This document shows positions 26,245-35,277 of a stretch of DNA of 64,000 bases, in pieces. The position numbers and the translations under genes are program-made. This DNA comes from Erythrobacter sanguineus (lineage in GTDB: Bacteria > Pseudomonadota > Alphaproteobacteria > Sphingomonadales > Sphingomonadaceae). How positions within the stretch are numbered: position 1 is the stretch's first letter; each line of letters opens with the position of its first letter. The DNA is taken from positions 62,001-126,000 of the forward strand of contig NZ_FRDF01000001.1 in NCBI RefSeq assembly GCF_900143235.1, written 5' to 3'. The notes beneath the pieces are model-generated. The model did no database searches. It was not told the origin of the DNA and saw only the letters and a program-made list of their open reading frames with translations.

Positions 26245-27276
26245 ATGCTGAACGTCGTTTCCGAACAGGTCGATTTTTCTTATGACTGCGCGCAGGATAG
26301 TGCCGGTCTGCCCGCGCGGGTGGCGATCTTTGGCGAGGACGAAGGGCTGCGACGCCAGATCGGGGCCGATCTGGGCGGGGCGGGGTTTCGCAACATTGAT
26401 GGCGGCCCGGTGCGCGCGCTGCTCTCCGGGCCGATTGCGCTGCTTGGTGATGTGGTCATGGTTGATTGCCCGGTGACAGGCGCGCGCGGGATGGACGGGA
26501 TGATGCTGGCCGGGCTGGCACGGCTCGATATGCGGGTGGCGCGATCGGGGGCGAAACTGATCGTGGCGACCAATATTGACGGGCTCGATGATGTGTTCGC
26601 TGTGCTCGATCAGCCCGCGCCGCAGATCCTCGTTGCACCCAGCCGCGCCGAACGCGTGATCGCGGTGGGCAGGGTGATGGGCGAAGCGGGCGCAGCGCGC
26701 CTGCGTGAAATGGGCGAGGAGGATCGCATCGCCTTGCTGCGCCTGTCACAACAGGTCGAAGCGATCGCCCATTCGCTTGACCGGATTTCGCAGCCGGAGG
26801 CGGGCAGCACGGCTTCGCTTGGTGAATTCAAGGCCGATTTCCGGTCCTATCGCCCTGACACGGAAGGCCCTGAATTGTCGGGCTTTGGTGGCGGGTCTGC
26901 GGCACCGCAATCCGGTGTTCGTGTCCCCTTGCCCGATCCGCGCATGGTGCGGCAGGTGATCGCCAATCGTCAGGCGCGCGGCAAGTTCTTCGATCCGGCG
27001 CTGTTTGGTGATCCGGCGTGGGACATGCTGCTCGATCTTACCGCCGCACATGGTGAAGGCACGCAGGTTTCGGTCACCTCGCTCTGTATCGCTGCGGGCG
27101 TTCCGGCGACCACGGCGCTGCGCTGGCTGACCCAGATGGTTGAAACCGGGATTTTCCTGCGCGTGCCCGATCCGGCTGACAAGCGCCGCGCCTTCATCGC
27201 GCTGAGCGACCGCTCGCTGGCGGGGATGGCCGGCTATTTCGCCAGCCTGCGCACCCCGATGACGCACGCGGCCTAG
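26245..27276 (+). CDS. Winged-helix (MarR-like) protein with receiver-like N-terminus, candidate SOS gene
   Basis: A 343-residue protein. The N-terminal 150 residues (ARVAIFGEDEGLRRQIGADL, then a strand with D74 in VVMVDCPVTG and KLIVATNIDGLDD) look like a receiver or CheY-like alpha/beta fold, but the acidic cluster is incomplete, so phosphorylation is doubtful. A short coiled segment (about 165-180) and linker follow. The C-terminal 100 residues form a MarR-like winged helix with GVPATTALRWLTQMVETGIF and DPADKRRAFIALSD. A consensus LexA box sits 22 bases upstream. Its stop overlaps that of the converging siroheme-synthase-like gene at CTAG. Function unknown; a DNA-damage-responsive regulator is the best guess. 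Confidence 0.75.
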   Translation: MLNVVSEQVDFSYDCAQDSAGLPARVAIFGEDEGLRRQIGADLGGAGFRNIDGGPVRALLSGPIALLGDVVMVDCPVTGARGMDGMMLAGLARLDMRVARSGAKLIVATNIDGLDDVFAVLDQPAPQILVAPSRAERVIAVGRVMGEAGAARLREMGEEDRIALLRLSQQVEAIAHSLDRISQPEAGSTASLGEFKADFRSYRPDTEGPELSGFGGGSAAPQSGVRVPLPDPRMVRQVIANRQARGKFFDPALFGDPAWDMLLDLTAAHGEGTQVSVTSLCIAAGVPATTALRWLTQMVETGIFLRVPDPADKRRAFIALSDRSLAGMAGYFASLRTPMTHAA

Positions 27277-28097
27277 GTCGGGGGGCAGTAACGAAGCCGC
27301 ACGGTAAGGCCGGGCCTATCCGGTTCACCAGTCGGCGCTGGCCCGCCCTGTGTTGGCCCGTCCCACACCTGCCGCGCGGCATCGGCGCGGGCGCGGGCGA
27401 GAATTTCGGGCGGCACCGCGCCGTCAATCAGCAGCACATCGGCTTCGCCCAGCAGGCGGACCTGCCGCAACGTCAGGTCTTCGGGATCGGGGCTGGTCAG
27501 GACAATTTCGACCATCCCTGCCTCGGGCTGTCCGGCGGTTCCCATCGCCCAATCTGGAACCTTTGCATGCGCATCAGGGGCAAACGGATCCAGCGCCCCG
27601 CCTTCGCGCAAACCCGCATCCACCGCGCGCCGCCGATCTGCCCCATCGGGAAAACGCTTGCGCAAGACTGGCCGCGCCGTCTCCAGCGCCCGTGCCAGCA
27701 GCCCCAGCGATTGCGGCAGCACCCGTTCCAGCCGCAGCCGCACGTGTTTGGCAAGGCCAGCCGATGCCCCGCCAGTCCCGATTGCCACCAGCAGGGGATC
27801 GCGGTCAAGAATGCTCGGCGTGGTGAAATCGCACAATTCTGGCCGGTCGACGACATTGACTAGCATCCCCGCACAGCGCGCGTTGATCGCCGCGACCTCG
27901 CAGGCCTTTGCGTCCTCATAGGCGATGAAGGCCAGCCGCACGCCTTCATCGATTGCGCGGGCAAGATCGTCCACCACCACGCCGCCCGCGCGTTCCACCA
28001 GCCGCCGCTTGGGTTCGGCCGCCGGGCCATCGCCCAGCACCAGCACCTGTTGTCCGGTGATCTGATGGAACAGCGGCAGGCTGGCGATGGTGCTCAT
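27273..28097 (-). CDS. Siroheme synthase-like protein (precorrin-2 dehydrogenase/ferrochelatase, CysG N-terminal type)
   Basis: A 274-residue protein like the N-terminal half of CysG or yeast Met8, which oxidises precorrin-2 with NAD+ and inserts Fe2+ to make siroheme. The NAD loop is VLVLGDGPAAEPKRRLVERA, followed by NVVDRPELCDFTTPSILDRDPLLVAIGTGGASAGLAKHVR, which covers the conserved catalytic region. The family's usual length without the methyltransferase half is about 200; the extra 60 C-terminal residues (after about 210) are not recognised. It is 18 bases downstream of lysA on the same strand. No methyltransferase partner is in the window. Confidence 0.78.
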   Translation of the reverse strand: MSTIASLPLFHQITGQQVLVLGDGPAAEPKRRLVERAGGVVVDDLARAIDEGVRLAFIAYEDAKACEVAAINARCAGMLVNVVDRPELCDFTTPSILDRDPLLVAIGTGGASAGLAKHVRLRLERVLPQSLGLLARALETARPVLRKRFPDGADRRRAVDAGLREGGALDPFAPDAHAKVPDWAMGTAGQPEAGMVEIVLTSPDPEDLTLRQVRLLGEADVLLIDGAVPPEILARARADAARQVWDGPTQGGPAPTGEPDRPGLTVRLRYCPPT

Positions 28098-28115
28098 GGG
28101 CGGCTCATCGGCGGC

Positions 28116-29375
28116 TCAGGCGAGCCATTCGGGCACGCGTTCGGCATCCATGATCGCGCCCGCCGCGATCCGGTCGGCAACCACGGCGAACTTGCCACCA
28201 TCGACCAGCACTTCGGCCACGAAACCGCGCGAATTGTAGGATGATGCCATGGTTGCGCCATATGCGCCGGCGGTGCGGAACACCGCCAAATCGCCCGCCG
28301 CCAGCGCATCGCATTCGCGGCCCATGGCGAAGGTATCGCCGGTTTCGCAGATCGGGCCGACGATATTGGCGGTCATCTGCGCGCCCTTCGGCTCGACCGC
28401 CTCGAAATGGTGATAGGCACCATACAGGGCGGGCCGCGCCAGATCATTCATCGCCGCATCGACGATCACGAAAGGATCATTGATCCCGCGCTTTACCCGC
28501 ACCACGCGGGTCAGCAGCACGCCCGCATTGCCCGCAATCACCCGGCCCGGTTCAAAGATCAGCTTGACCCCCCAATCGCGCGTCACCCGCGCCACCATCG
28601 CGCCGTACGCCGCCGGTTCGGGCAGCACCTCGCCCACCCGGTACGGCACGCCCAGCCCGCCGCCCAGATCGACATGGGTGATGGCATGGCCTGCCCCGCG
28701 CAGCGCCGCGACCAGCGCGCCGAGCTTGGTGAAAGCAGTCTCCAGCGGCGCAAGATCGGCCAACTGGCTGCCGATATGCACCGCCACGCCGCGCAGGTTC
28801 ACCCCCGGCAGGCCCGCCAGCTTGCCAAAGATCTGCCCGGCCTCGCTGATCGGCACACCGAACTTGTTGTCGGCCTTGCCGGTCGAAATCTTGTCATGCG
28901 TTCCGGCATCGACATCGGGATTGATCCGCAAGGTGCACTGCGCTGTCATGCCCTTGGCTGCCGCTATTTCGGCAAGCTCCAGCCCTTCTTCCTCGCTCTC
29001 GATATTGAACTGGCCGATGCCTGCGTCCAGCGCGGCGATCATTTCCGCGGCGGTCTTGCCCACGCCCGAAAACACGATCATCTCCGGCGCAATTCCCGCG
29101 GCGAGCGCGCGTCGCATTTCGCCCACGGACACCACGTCCGCGCCCATGCCCTGCTTGCCCAGCACCTTCAGCACGGCAAGGTTGGGGTTGGATTTGACCG
29201 CAAAGGCGATCAGCTTGTCCGGCACATCGGCCAACGCCTCGCGGAACACCCGTGCGTGGCGTTCCAGCGTGGCGCGCGAATAGACATAGACAGGGGTGCC
29301 GACTTCGTCCGCGATGCGCGGCAGCGGCACGTCTTCGGCGTGCATCACGCCGTTCAGATAGGTGAAATGGTCCAT
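28116..29375 (-). CDS. lysA: Diaminopimelate decarboxylase
   Basis: LysA decarboxylates meso-diaminopimelate to L-lysine with PLP. The 419-residue product has the PLP lysine K61 in IAFAVKSNPN, the alanine racemase-like barrel (HIGSQLADLAPLE), the PLP-phosphate-binding DLGGGLGVPYR and the C-terminal GPICETGDTFAMGRECDAL with the catalytic Cys. It follows argH and a small lipoprotein gene in one run (12 bases after the latter), the usual alphaproteobacterial argH-lipoprotein-lysA order. Confidence 0.97.
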   Translation of the reverse strand: MDHFTYLNGVMHAEDVPLPRIADEVGTPVYVYSRATLERHARVFREALADVPDKLIAFAVKSNPNLAVLKVLGKQGMGADVVSVGEMRRALAAGIAPEMIVFSGVGKTAAEMIAALDAGIGQFNIESEEEGLELAEIAAAKGMTAQCTLRINPDVDAGTHDKISTGKADNKFGVPISEAGQIFGKLAGLPGVNLRGVAVHIGSQLADLAPLETAFTKLGALVAALRGAGHAITHVDLGGGLGVPYRVGEVLPEPAAYGAMVARVTRDWGVKLIFEPGRVIAGNAGVLLTRVVRVKRGINDPFVIVDAAMNDLARPALYGAYHHFEAVEPKGAQMTANIVGPICETGDTFAMGRECDALAAGDLAVFRTAGAYGATMASSYNSRGFVAEVLVDGGKFAVVADRIAAGAIMDAERVPEWLA

Positions 29376-29386
29376 GGCTCTTTTCG

Positions 29387-29626
29387 TTATTCGGGCGGTA
29401 AATCGAAGGGATCATCCTGCCGTTCCTCTGAACGGCGGCGCAGTTCCACGCTGCGTTCGGGCGCGGCAAGCGCATCGAGGCGCAGGAGTTCATCGGCGCT
29501 TGGCGGCGCGGTGGCACCATGCGGGGCAATCGGCAGGCTTGCGCCTTCGGGCGGGGTGAGCTGCGCGCGCGAACCGCAGGCGGCAAGCAGCAGCGCGCTG
29601 CCAAGAACAACCGCAATCCGCATCAT
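29387..29626 (-). CDS. Small lipoprotein between argH and lysA (LptM-like)
   Basis: A 79-residue lipoprotein with signal [20 protein letters not shown] (lipobox LAAC), then a Pro-rich tail ending [13 protein letters not shown]. Small lipoproteins at this position between argH and lysA/dapF are often annotated LptM/YifL, a factor helping LptD maturation in Escherichia coli; I infer the relationship from position, length and the lipobox followed by a Pro-rich region. The ATG overlaps the argH stop (29623-29626), so translation is coupled. Confidence 0.75.
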   Translation of the reverse strand: MMRIAVVLGSALLLAACGSRAQLTPPEGASLPIAPHGATAPPSADELLRLDALAAPERSVELRRRSEERQDDPFDLPPE

Positions 29627-31059
29627 GCCTCCATCCCCGGCGCCTGTCCCAGCGCCTGATTTGCCCGTTCGACCTGCAAACGGACCTGCGCGGGGGCGGT
29701 TCCGCCGTAAGAACTGCGCGCCGCGACCGAGGCATCGACCGACAGCGCGGCATAGACCCGCTGATCGATCCGCGCATCAATGGCTTGCAGGTCTTCGAGC
29801 GGCAATTGGTCAAGCGCCAGCCCGCGGCTTTCGGCCAGCTTTACCGCGCTGCCGGTGATGTGATGCGCCTCGCGGAACGGGATTCCGGCCTCGCGCACCA
29901 GCCAGTCGGCCAGATCGGTTGCGGTGGCATAGCCCAGTTCGGCAGCGGCGCGCATCCGGGCGGTGTTGAAGCTGCTGCCGGCGATCATCCCGGTCATCGC
30001 CGCGATGCCGAGGCCCATCAGGCTGGCCGCTTCGAACACCGGCGGTTTATCGTCCTGCATATCCTTGGAGTAGGCCAGCGGCAGGCCTTTCATGGTGATC
30101 ATCAGGCTGGTGAGCGCGCCGATCACCCGCCCGGAATGCCCGCGCACCAGTTCGGCGGCGTCGGGGTTTTTCTTCTGCGGCATGATCGACGAACCGGTCG
30201 AAAGGCTGTCGGGCAGGCGGATGAAGCCGAAGGGCTGGCTGGCCCACAGGATCAGTTCTTCGGCCAGCCGCGACAGGTGCAGCGCGGTGGTGGAGCAGAC
30301 ATAGAGGAAATCGAGCGCGAAATCGCGGTCCGACACGGCATCCAATGAATTGGCGGTCGGCGCATCGAACCCGAGCGCGCCTGCGGTTGCATCGCGATCG
30401 ATCGGAAAGCCGGTGCCCGCCAGCGCCGCGCTGCCCAGCGGGCATTCGTTCATCCGCGCGCGCGCATCGGCCAGCCGCGAACGATCACGCCGCAGCATCT
30501 CGTAATAGGCCATCAGGTGGTGGCCCAGAGTAACCGGCTGGGCGGTCTGGAGGTGGGTGAAGCCGGGCATGATGCTGTCCGCATGCTCGCCCGCGCGGGT
30601 CACCAGCGCGCCTTGCAGCGCGGCAAGGCCCGCGTCCATCTGGTCGAAAGCCTCGCGCACCCACAGGCGGAAATCGGTCGCCACCTGATCATTGCGGCTG
30701 CGCGCGGTGTGCAGGCGCCCGGCGACGGGGCCGACCAGTTCGGCCAGCCGCGCCTCGGTGGTCATGTGGATGTCTTCAAGATCCCAGTTTTCCGGCACGC
30801 CGTTCTGCGCATATTCGCCCGCAACCGCATCCAGCCCGCCGGCGATCACCCCGGCATCCTCGGCCGAGACGATCCCGGCTGCGCCCAGCATCGCGACATG
30901 GGCCTTGGAGGCGGCGATATCCTGCCGCCACAGCGCCTTGTCGAAGGGAATCGAGGCGTTGATTTCGCGCATGATCGCGCTAGGGCCAGCAGCGAAGCGC
31001 CCGCCCCACATCGCGTTGGTTGCGCCCTTGTCGGTTGAAACATCCCCGGAGCCTGTCAT
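29623..31059 (-). CDS. argH: Argininosuccinate lyase
   Basis: ArgH cleaves argininosuccinate to arginine and fumarate. Motifs are [37 protein letters not shown], the signature loop [12 protein letters not shown] and a C-terminal arginine biosynthetic block. I chose the ATG at 31059 (478 residues); it overlaps the divergent thioredoxin gene start by the shared CATG. Alternatives are an ATG at 31077 and an internal ATG at 31011 (MWGGRF); the family's usual length of about 460 fits 31059 or 31011. The Shine-Dalgarno is weak at all three. Confidence 0.93.
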   Translation of the reverse strand: MTGSGDVSTDKGATNAMWGGRFAAGPSAIMREINASIPFDKALWRQDIAASKAHVAMLGAAGIVSAEDAGVIAGGLDAVAGEYAQNGVPENWDLEDIHMTTEARLAELVGPVAGRLHTARSRNDQVATDFRLWVREAFDQMDAGLAALQGALVTRAGEHADSIMPGFTHLQTAQPVTLGHHLMAYYEMLRRDRSRLADARARMNECPLGSAALAGTGFPIDRDATAGALGFDAPTANSLDAVSDRDFALDFLYVCSTTALHLSRLAEELILWASQPFGFIRLPDSLSTGSSIMPQKKNPDAAELVRGHSGRVIGALTSLMITMKGLPLAYSKDMQDDKPPVFEAASLMGLGIAAMTGMIAGSSFNTARMRAAAELGYATATDLADWLVREAGIPFREAHHITGSAVKLAESRGLALDQLPLEDLQAIDARIDQRVYAALSVDASVAARSSYGGTAPAQVRLQVERANQALGQAPGMEA

Positions 31060-31612
31060 GTCCCGCTCGTCGCTCATTCTTGGTCTGTCGCTCCTGCTCT
31101 TGGCGGGATGCGATAGGGCCGCCGAAGCGCCAGCGCAACCGGCACCCGAAAGCGCCGGCGCTGGGGATGTGGTGCGCCAGTTTGCCGGAACCCCGCTACC
31201 GGCGATGACCTTTGCCGATGCGGATGGCAACAGCCTCGATCTGGCGGCGCAGGATGGGCCGGTGCTGATCAACCTGTGGGCCACCTGGTGCGCGCCCTGC
31301 GTGGTCGAGATGCCGCAGCTCGATGCGCTTGCCGCCGAGCTGGAGGGCGAGGTGCGGGTCATCACCATCAGCCAGGATGTGCGCGGGGCCGAGGTTGTCA
31401 CGCCCTTCTTTGACGACAGGGGCTTTGCCCGGCTCGAACCGTGGCTTGATCCCGATGCCAGCCTGTCCGCGCAGTTCACGCCCGAAGGCCTGCTGCCGCT
31501 GACCATCTTGTTCGATGCACAGGGCAAGGAGGCGCTGCGGGTGGCAGGCGGTTACGAATGGGACAGCCCCGAGGCCATCGCCCTGATCCGCAACAGGCTT
31601 GCAGCGGAGTAG
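31058..31612 (+). CDS. Thioredoxin-like (TlpA/ResA-type) lipoprotein
   Basis: A 184-residue membrane-anchored thiol-disulfide protein: lipobox LLLLAGCDR with C18, then a thioredoxin fold carrying [17 protein letters not shown] (C78 and C81) and the cis-proline region [10 protein letters not shown]. Such proteins reduce apocytochrome or periplasmic cysteines; no ccm genes are close, so the partner is unknown. Start ATG 31058, GGAG 6 bases upstream. Longer in-frame starts (from 30692) lie inside argH and are discarded. Confidence 0.88.
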   Translation: MSRSSLILGLSLLLLAGCDRAAEAPAQPAPESAGAGDVVRQFAGTPLPAMTFADADGNSLDLAAQDGPVLINLWATWCAPCVVEMPQLDALAAELEGEVRVITISQDVRGAEVVTPFFDDRGFARLEPWLDPDASLSAQFTPEGLLPLTILFDAQGKEALRVAGGYEWDSPEAIALIRNRLAAE

Positions 31613-31752
31613 GATTGCCGCGCGCCGTCGCGGTTCCGGTTCCCGTCTTTCGCACAATCGCCCAAGGTGTGCCTGGGCTCGACCAGCGGCATTTTGCCTG
31701 TCAGGAAAGGCGTTAGTCTGGCGCGCAACCGTCATTCATAAGGGGGATAATC

Positions 31753-34700
31753 ATGAAACATCGCTGGATCGCCGCTGCCTTGCTGGCCACGAGCGCGCTC
31801 GCCGCGCCGATGGCGCATGCGCAGGAGAGCGAAACCATGCTGCTGCGCGATCCGGCGCTGTCGGACAATGCGCTCGCGTTTGTCTATGCCGGCGACATCT
31901 GGATCGCCGCGCCCGATGGCAGCAACCCGGTGCGGCTGACCTCTCACCCGGCGGACGAGCGTGATCCGGTCTTCTCGCCCGATGGCACCAGGATTGCCTA
32001 TACCGCCAATTATGATGGCAATGCCGATGTGTTCGTGATCGACGTGCGCGGCGGTGAGCCGCAGCGCCTGACCTGGCACCCGGGCGATGATACCGCGGTC
32101 GACTGGGCGCCGGATGGCACGGCAGTGGCGATGGTGAGCGCGCGCGAACGCCGGTCGGGCCGATCGGCCCAGCTTTATCATGTCGGGCTGGATGGCGGCC
32201 TGCCGCAGAAGATTTCCGAAGCGCAGGTCTTTTCGGGCAGTTATGACGAAAGCGGGCGGATCTTCGCCAATGTGCCGTGGGGCTCGGCCAATGCGGTGCT
32301 GACCGGCGGGGTCAATGGCTGGCGCGGCTATCGCGGCGGGCGCACGCCGTCGCTCCAGCTGATCGATTTTACAGCTGGTACCAAGACCGACATTCCGGGC
32401 GATCGCACCAGCGAATTCGATCCGGTGTGGATGGGCGGCAAGCTTTATTTCCTGTCCGATCGCTGGAACACGCGGTCCAACATCTTCAGCTATGATCCGG
32501 CCACCGGCGAGGTCGCGCAGATCACCCGCGAAAGCGATTGGGACATCCGCAATATCACCGCCAATAACGGACGCATCGTCTATGAGGCGGGCGGCGTGTT
32601 CCACGCGCTCGACGTGGCGAGCGGCACCATCAGCCGCCTGCCGATCACGCTTGTCGCGGATCTGCCCGCGCGTCGTCCGGGCTGGAAACAGGTGGGCGAC
32701 CAGATGACCAGCGCGGCGCTTTCCCCCTCGGGCGCACGGGTTGCGGTGACCGCCCGCGGCGAAGTGTTCACCGTGCCGACCGACAAGGGCGCGGCGCGCA
32801 ACATTTCGCAAAGTGCAGCGGTGCGCGATTACTCCGCGATATGGTCGGATGACGGCACCCGGCTGGCCTATGTCACCGACGACGGGGCAGGGCAGGTGCT
32901 GGTGATCGAGGACCAGAGCGGCATCGAACCGGCCCGCCGCATCCCGCTGAGCGAGACGTTCCATGAATTGATGGCGTGGGGCAATGAAGGCCGGCATATC
33001 CTTTATGCCACCAGCAACCTGACGCTGCGCGCGTTCGAGGTGGCGAGCGGGACGAGCTGGGAGATCGCGCAAAGTCCGCGGCGCAACGGCAATTTCGATG
33101 CCACCATCTCGCCCACGGGCCGGTGGGTGGCCTACACCACCCGCGGCGCGAACGAGAACGCTGCGCTCAACCTCTATGACCTTGCCAACCGTCGCAATCA
33201 TGCGGTGACCAGCGGGTTCGCCGATATCGGCTCGCCGCAGTTCTCCAAGGACGGCAAGCTGTTGTTCTTCAGCGCCTCGACCAATGCCGGTTCGGTCTAT
33301 TCCGGGCTCGACATGACGACGCAGGATCGCCCCTATCGCGCCGCGCTTTATGCCGCGGTGCTTGAGGCTGACGGCAAATCCCCGCTCGCCCCGATCCTCG
33401 CCAACGAGGAACCGGACAAGGCGGACAAGGATAAGAACGCCGAAAACGGCAAGGACAAGAAGGGCGCCGCCGCCGCCAAGGATCCGGCCCCGGTGGTCGA
33501 TCCGGCCGGGCTGGAACGCCGCATCATCGCGCTGCCGGTGGCCGAAGCCGCCTATGGCAGCCTTGCCACCGCCAAGGACGGCGCACTGTTCTTTATCGAG
33601 CGGGTCCAGCCCGGCGTCGCCACCGGCCCCGGCAGCGGGCAGGAACGCGCGCGGCTGATGCGTTTCGATTTCGAGGAGCGCGAGGCCGAACAGGTCGGCG
33701 AAGGCATGGTCGCGGTCAGCACGGATGCCAAGGGCGACAAGCTGCTTTTGATGAAGGCCGACAGCAGCCTTGTCACCGCCGATGCGGGCAAGAAGCTTGA
33801 ACCCAAGCCGGTGAGCCTTGCCGGGGTGAAGCTGAATGTCGATCCGCTGGCCGAATGGAAGCAGATTTTCGGCGATGTCTGGCGGATGGAGAAGGAATAT
33901 TTCTACGATCCCGGCCTGCACGGGCTCGACTGGGCCGGTGTACGCGCCAAGTTCGAACCCTTTCTCCCCCATCTCGGGCGGCGCGAGGATCTGAACGAAT
34001 TGCTGGTCGAGATGACCGGCGAAATGGGCGTTGGCCACAATTACTTGGGCGGCGGCGATGTCTATGACAACAGCGCGGCTGCGCCCGGCCTGCTGGGCGC
34101 GGATATCGCGATCGAGAACGGGCGCTACCGGATCACGCGGATCTTCACCGGCGAACAGTGGAACCCGTTTGTCCCGGCCCCGCTGGCGGCCCCCGGCGTC
34201 GATGTGAAGCAAGGCGATTATATCATCGCCATCAACGGCCAGATGATCGGCGCGGGCGACAATATCTATGCCGCCCTGTCGGGTTCGCGCGGCGGCCAGG
34301 TGGCGCTGACGGTGGCGAGCACGCCCGATGGCCCGCGCCGCACATCGACGGTTGAACCGGTCGGCAACGAAAGCGCGCTGCGCCTGTGGGCGTGGATCGA
34401 GGGCAACCGCAAGCGGGTGGACGAGGCGACCGATGGACGGGTCGCCTATGTCTACATGCCCAACACCGCCGGGGCAGGCTTTACCTTCTTCAACCGGATG
34501 TATTTCGCCCAGACCGACCGGCAGGCGCTGATCCTTGACGAACGGTCCAATGGCGGCGGGCAAGCGGCCAATTACATCATCGACGTGCTGAGCCGCAAAT
34601 GGCTGGCAGGCTGGAAGGACCGCGAAGGAATGGATTGGTCGACCCCGGGCGGCGGAATCTACGGCCCCAAGGTGATGCTGATCGATCAGGATGCCGGATC

Positions 34701-35043
34701 GGGCGGGGACTGGATGCCCTATGCCTTCCGCGAAAGCGAGATTGGCACGCTGATCGGCATGCGCACCTGGGGCGGCCTGATCGGGATCAGCGCCAACCCC
34801 GGACTGATCGATGGCGGAAGGCTGACGGTGCCGTTCTTCCGTTTCTATGACACGCAGGGCCGCTTCAGCATCGAGAACGAAGGCGTTGCGCCCGATATCG
34901 CGGTGGCACTGGACCCGCTCGCGCTCGACCGCGGGCAGGACACCCAGCTCGAAGCTGCGATCGGCGTGGTGCTGCAACAGCTTGAAAACGCGGATCTGCC
35001 GGCGAGGACGCCGCCGCCTTACCCGACCGAAATCGGCAAGTGA
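31753..35043 (+). CDS. Exported tricorn-like protease (TolB propeller, PDZ, S41 peptidase)
   Basis: A 1096-residue periplasmic protease. Signal peptide MKHRWIAAALLATSALAAPMAHA. About 30-540 is a TolB/PD40-type beta-propeller region (RDPVFSPDGTRIAYTANYDG repeats). A Lys/Ala-rich charged linker (about 555-580) precedes further propeller, then a PDZ domain (about 790-880) and an S41 catalytic domain, with LILDERSNGGGQAAN and the serine region DAGSGGDWMPYAFRE. It resembles tricorn core proteins and their sphingomonad relatives, which trim peptides. It is alone in its transcription unit and conspicuously large; the substrate is unknown. Confidence 0.9.
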   Translation: MKHRWIAAALLATSALAAPMAHAQESETMLLRDPALSDNALAFVYAGDIWIAAPDGSNPVRLTSHPADERDPVFSPDGTRIAYTANYDGNADVFVIDVRGGEPQRLTWHPGDDTAVDWAPDGTAVAMVSARERRSGRSAQLYHVGLDGGLPQKISEAQVFSGSYDESGRIFANVPWGSANAVLTGGVNGWRGYRGGRTPSLQLIDFTAGTKTDIPGDRTSEFDPVWMGGKLYFLSDRWNTRSNIFSYDPATGEVAQITRESDWDIRNITANNGRIVYEAGGVFHALDVASGTISRLPITLVADLPARRPGWKQVGDQMTSAALSPSGARVAVTARGEVFTVPTDKGAARNISQSAAVRDYSAIWSDDGTRLAYVTDDGAGQVLVIEDQSGIEPARRIPLSETFHELMAWGNEGRHILYATSNLTLRAFEVASGTSWEIAQSPRRNGNFDATISPTGRWVAYTTRGANENAALNLYDLANRRNHAVTSGFADIGSPQFSKDGKLLFFSASTNAGSVYSGLDMTTQDRPYRAALYAAVLEADGKSPLAPILANEEPDKADKDKNAENGKDKKGAAAAKDPAPVVDPAGLERRIIALPVAEAAYGSLATAKDGALFFIERVQPGVATGPGSGQERARLMRFDFEEREAEQVGEGMVAVSTDAKGDKLLLMKADSSLVTADAGKKLEPKPVSLAGVKLNVDPLAEWKQIFGDVWRMEKEYFYDPGLHGLDWAGVRAKFEPFLPHLGRREDLNELLVEMTGEMGVGHNYLGGGDVYDNSAAAPGLLGADIAIENGRYRITRIFTGEQWNPFVPAPLAAPGVDVKQGDYIIAINGQMIGAGDNIYAALSGSRGGQVALTVASTPDGPRRTSTVEPVGNESALRLWAWIEGNRKRVDEATDGRVAYVYMPNTAGAGFTFFNRMYFAQTDRQALILDERSNGGGQAANYIIDVLSRKWLAGWKDREGMDWSTPGGGIYGPKVMLIDQDAGSGGDWMPYAFRESEIGTLIGMRTWGGLIGISANPGLIDGGRLTVPFFRFYDTQGRFSIENEGVAPDIAVALDPLALDRGQDTQLEAAIGVVLQQLENADLPARTPPPYPTEIGK

Positions 35044-35107
35044 TCGACCGGGCGCGGGCCGGACGAGGCCTGCGCCCCATCGGGCAATCTGATTGTGATG
35101 GGAAACA

Positions 35108-35183
35108 TGGTGGGCGGTAACGGGCTCGAACCGCTGACCCTCTCGGTGTAAACGAGATGCTCTACCAACTGAGCTAACCGCCC
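35108..35183 (-). tRNA. tRNA-Val (anticodon TAC)
   Basis: Minus-strand cloverleaf with acceptor GGGCGGT/ACCGCCC, D-arm TTAGCTCAGTTGGTAGAGCA, anticodon stem CTCGT/ACGAG-like arm containing TTTACAC (anticodon TAC), T-arm GCGGTTCGAGCCCGT, discriminator A and encoded CCA (35108-35110). It reads valine GTA and related codons. Confidence 0.97.
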
Positions 35184-35277
35184 CTGCGCCGCGTGGTGCG
35201 TGGCGGGCTTTAGCGGGGTTTGGAGCCGGGTCAAGTCGCTCTGGCCGCCGCGCGCCGCAGCGGCTAGGGCGGCGGGG

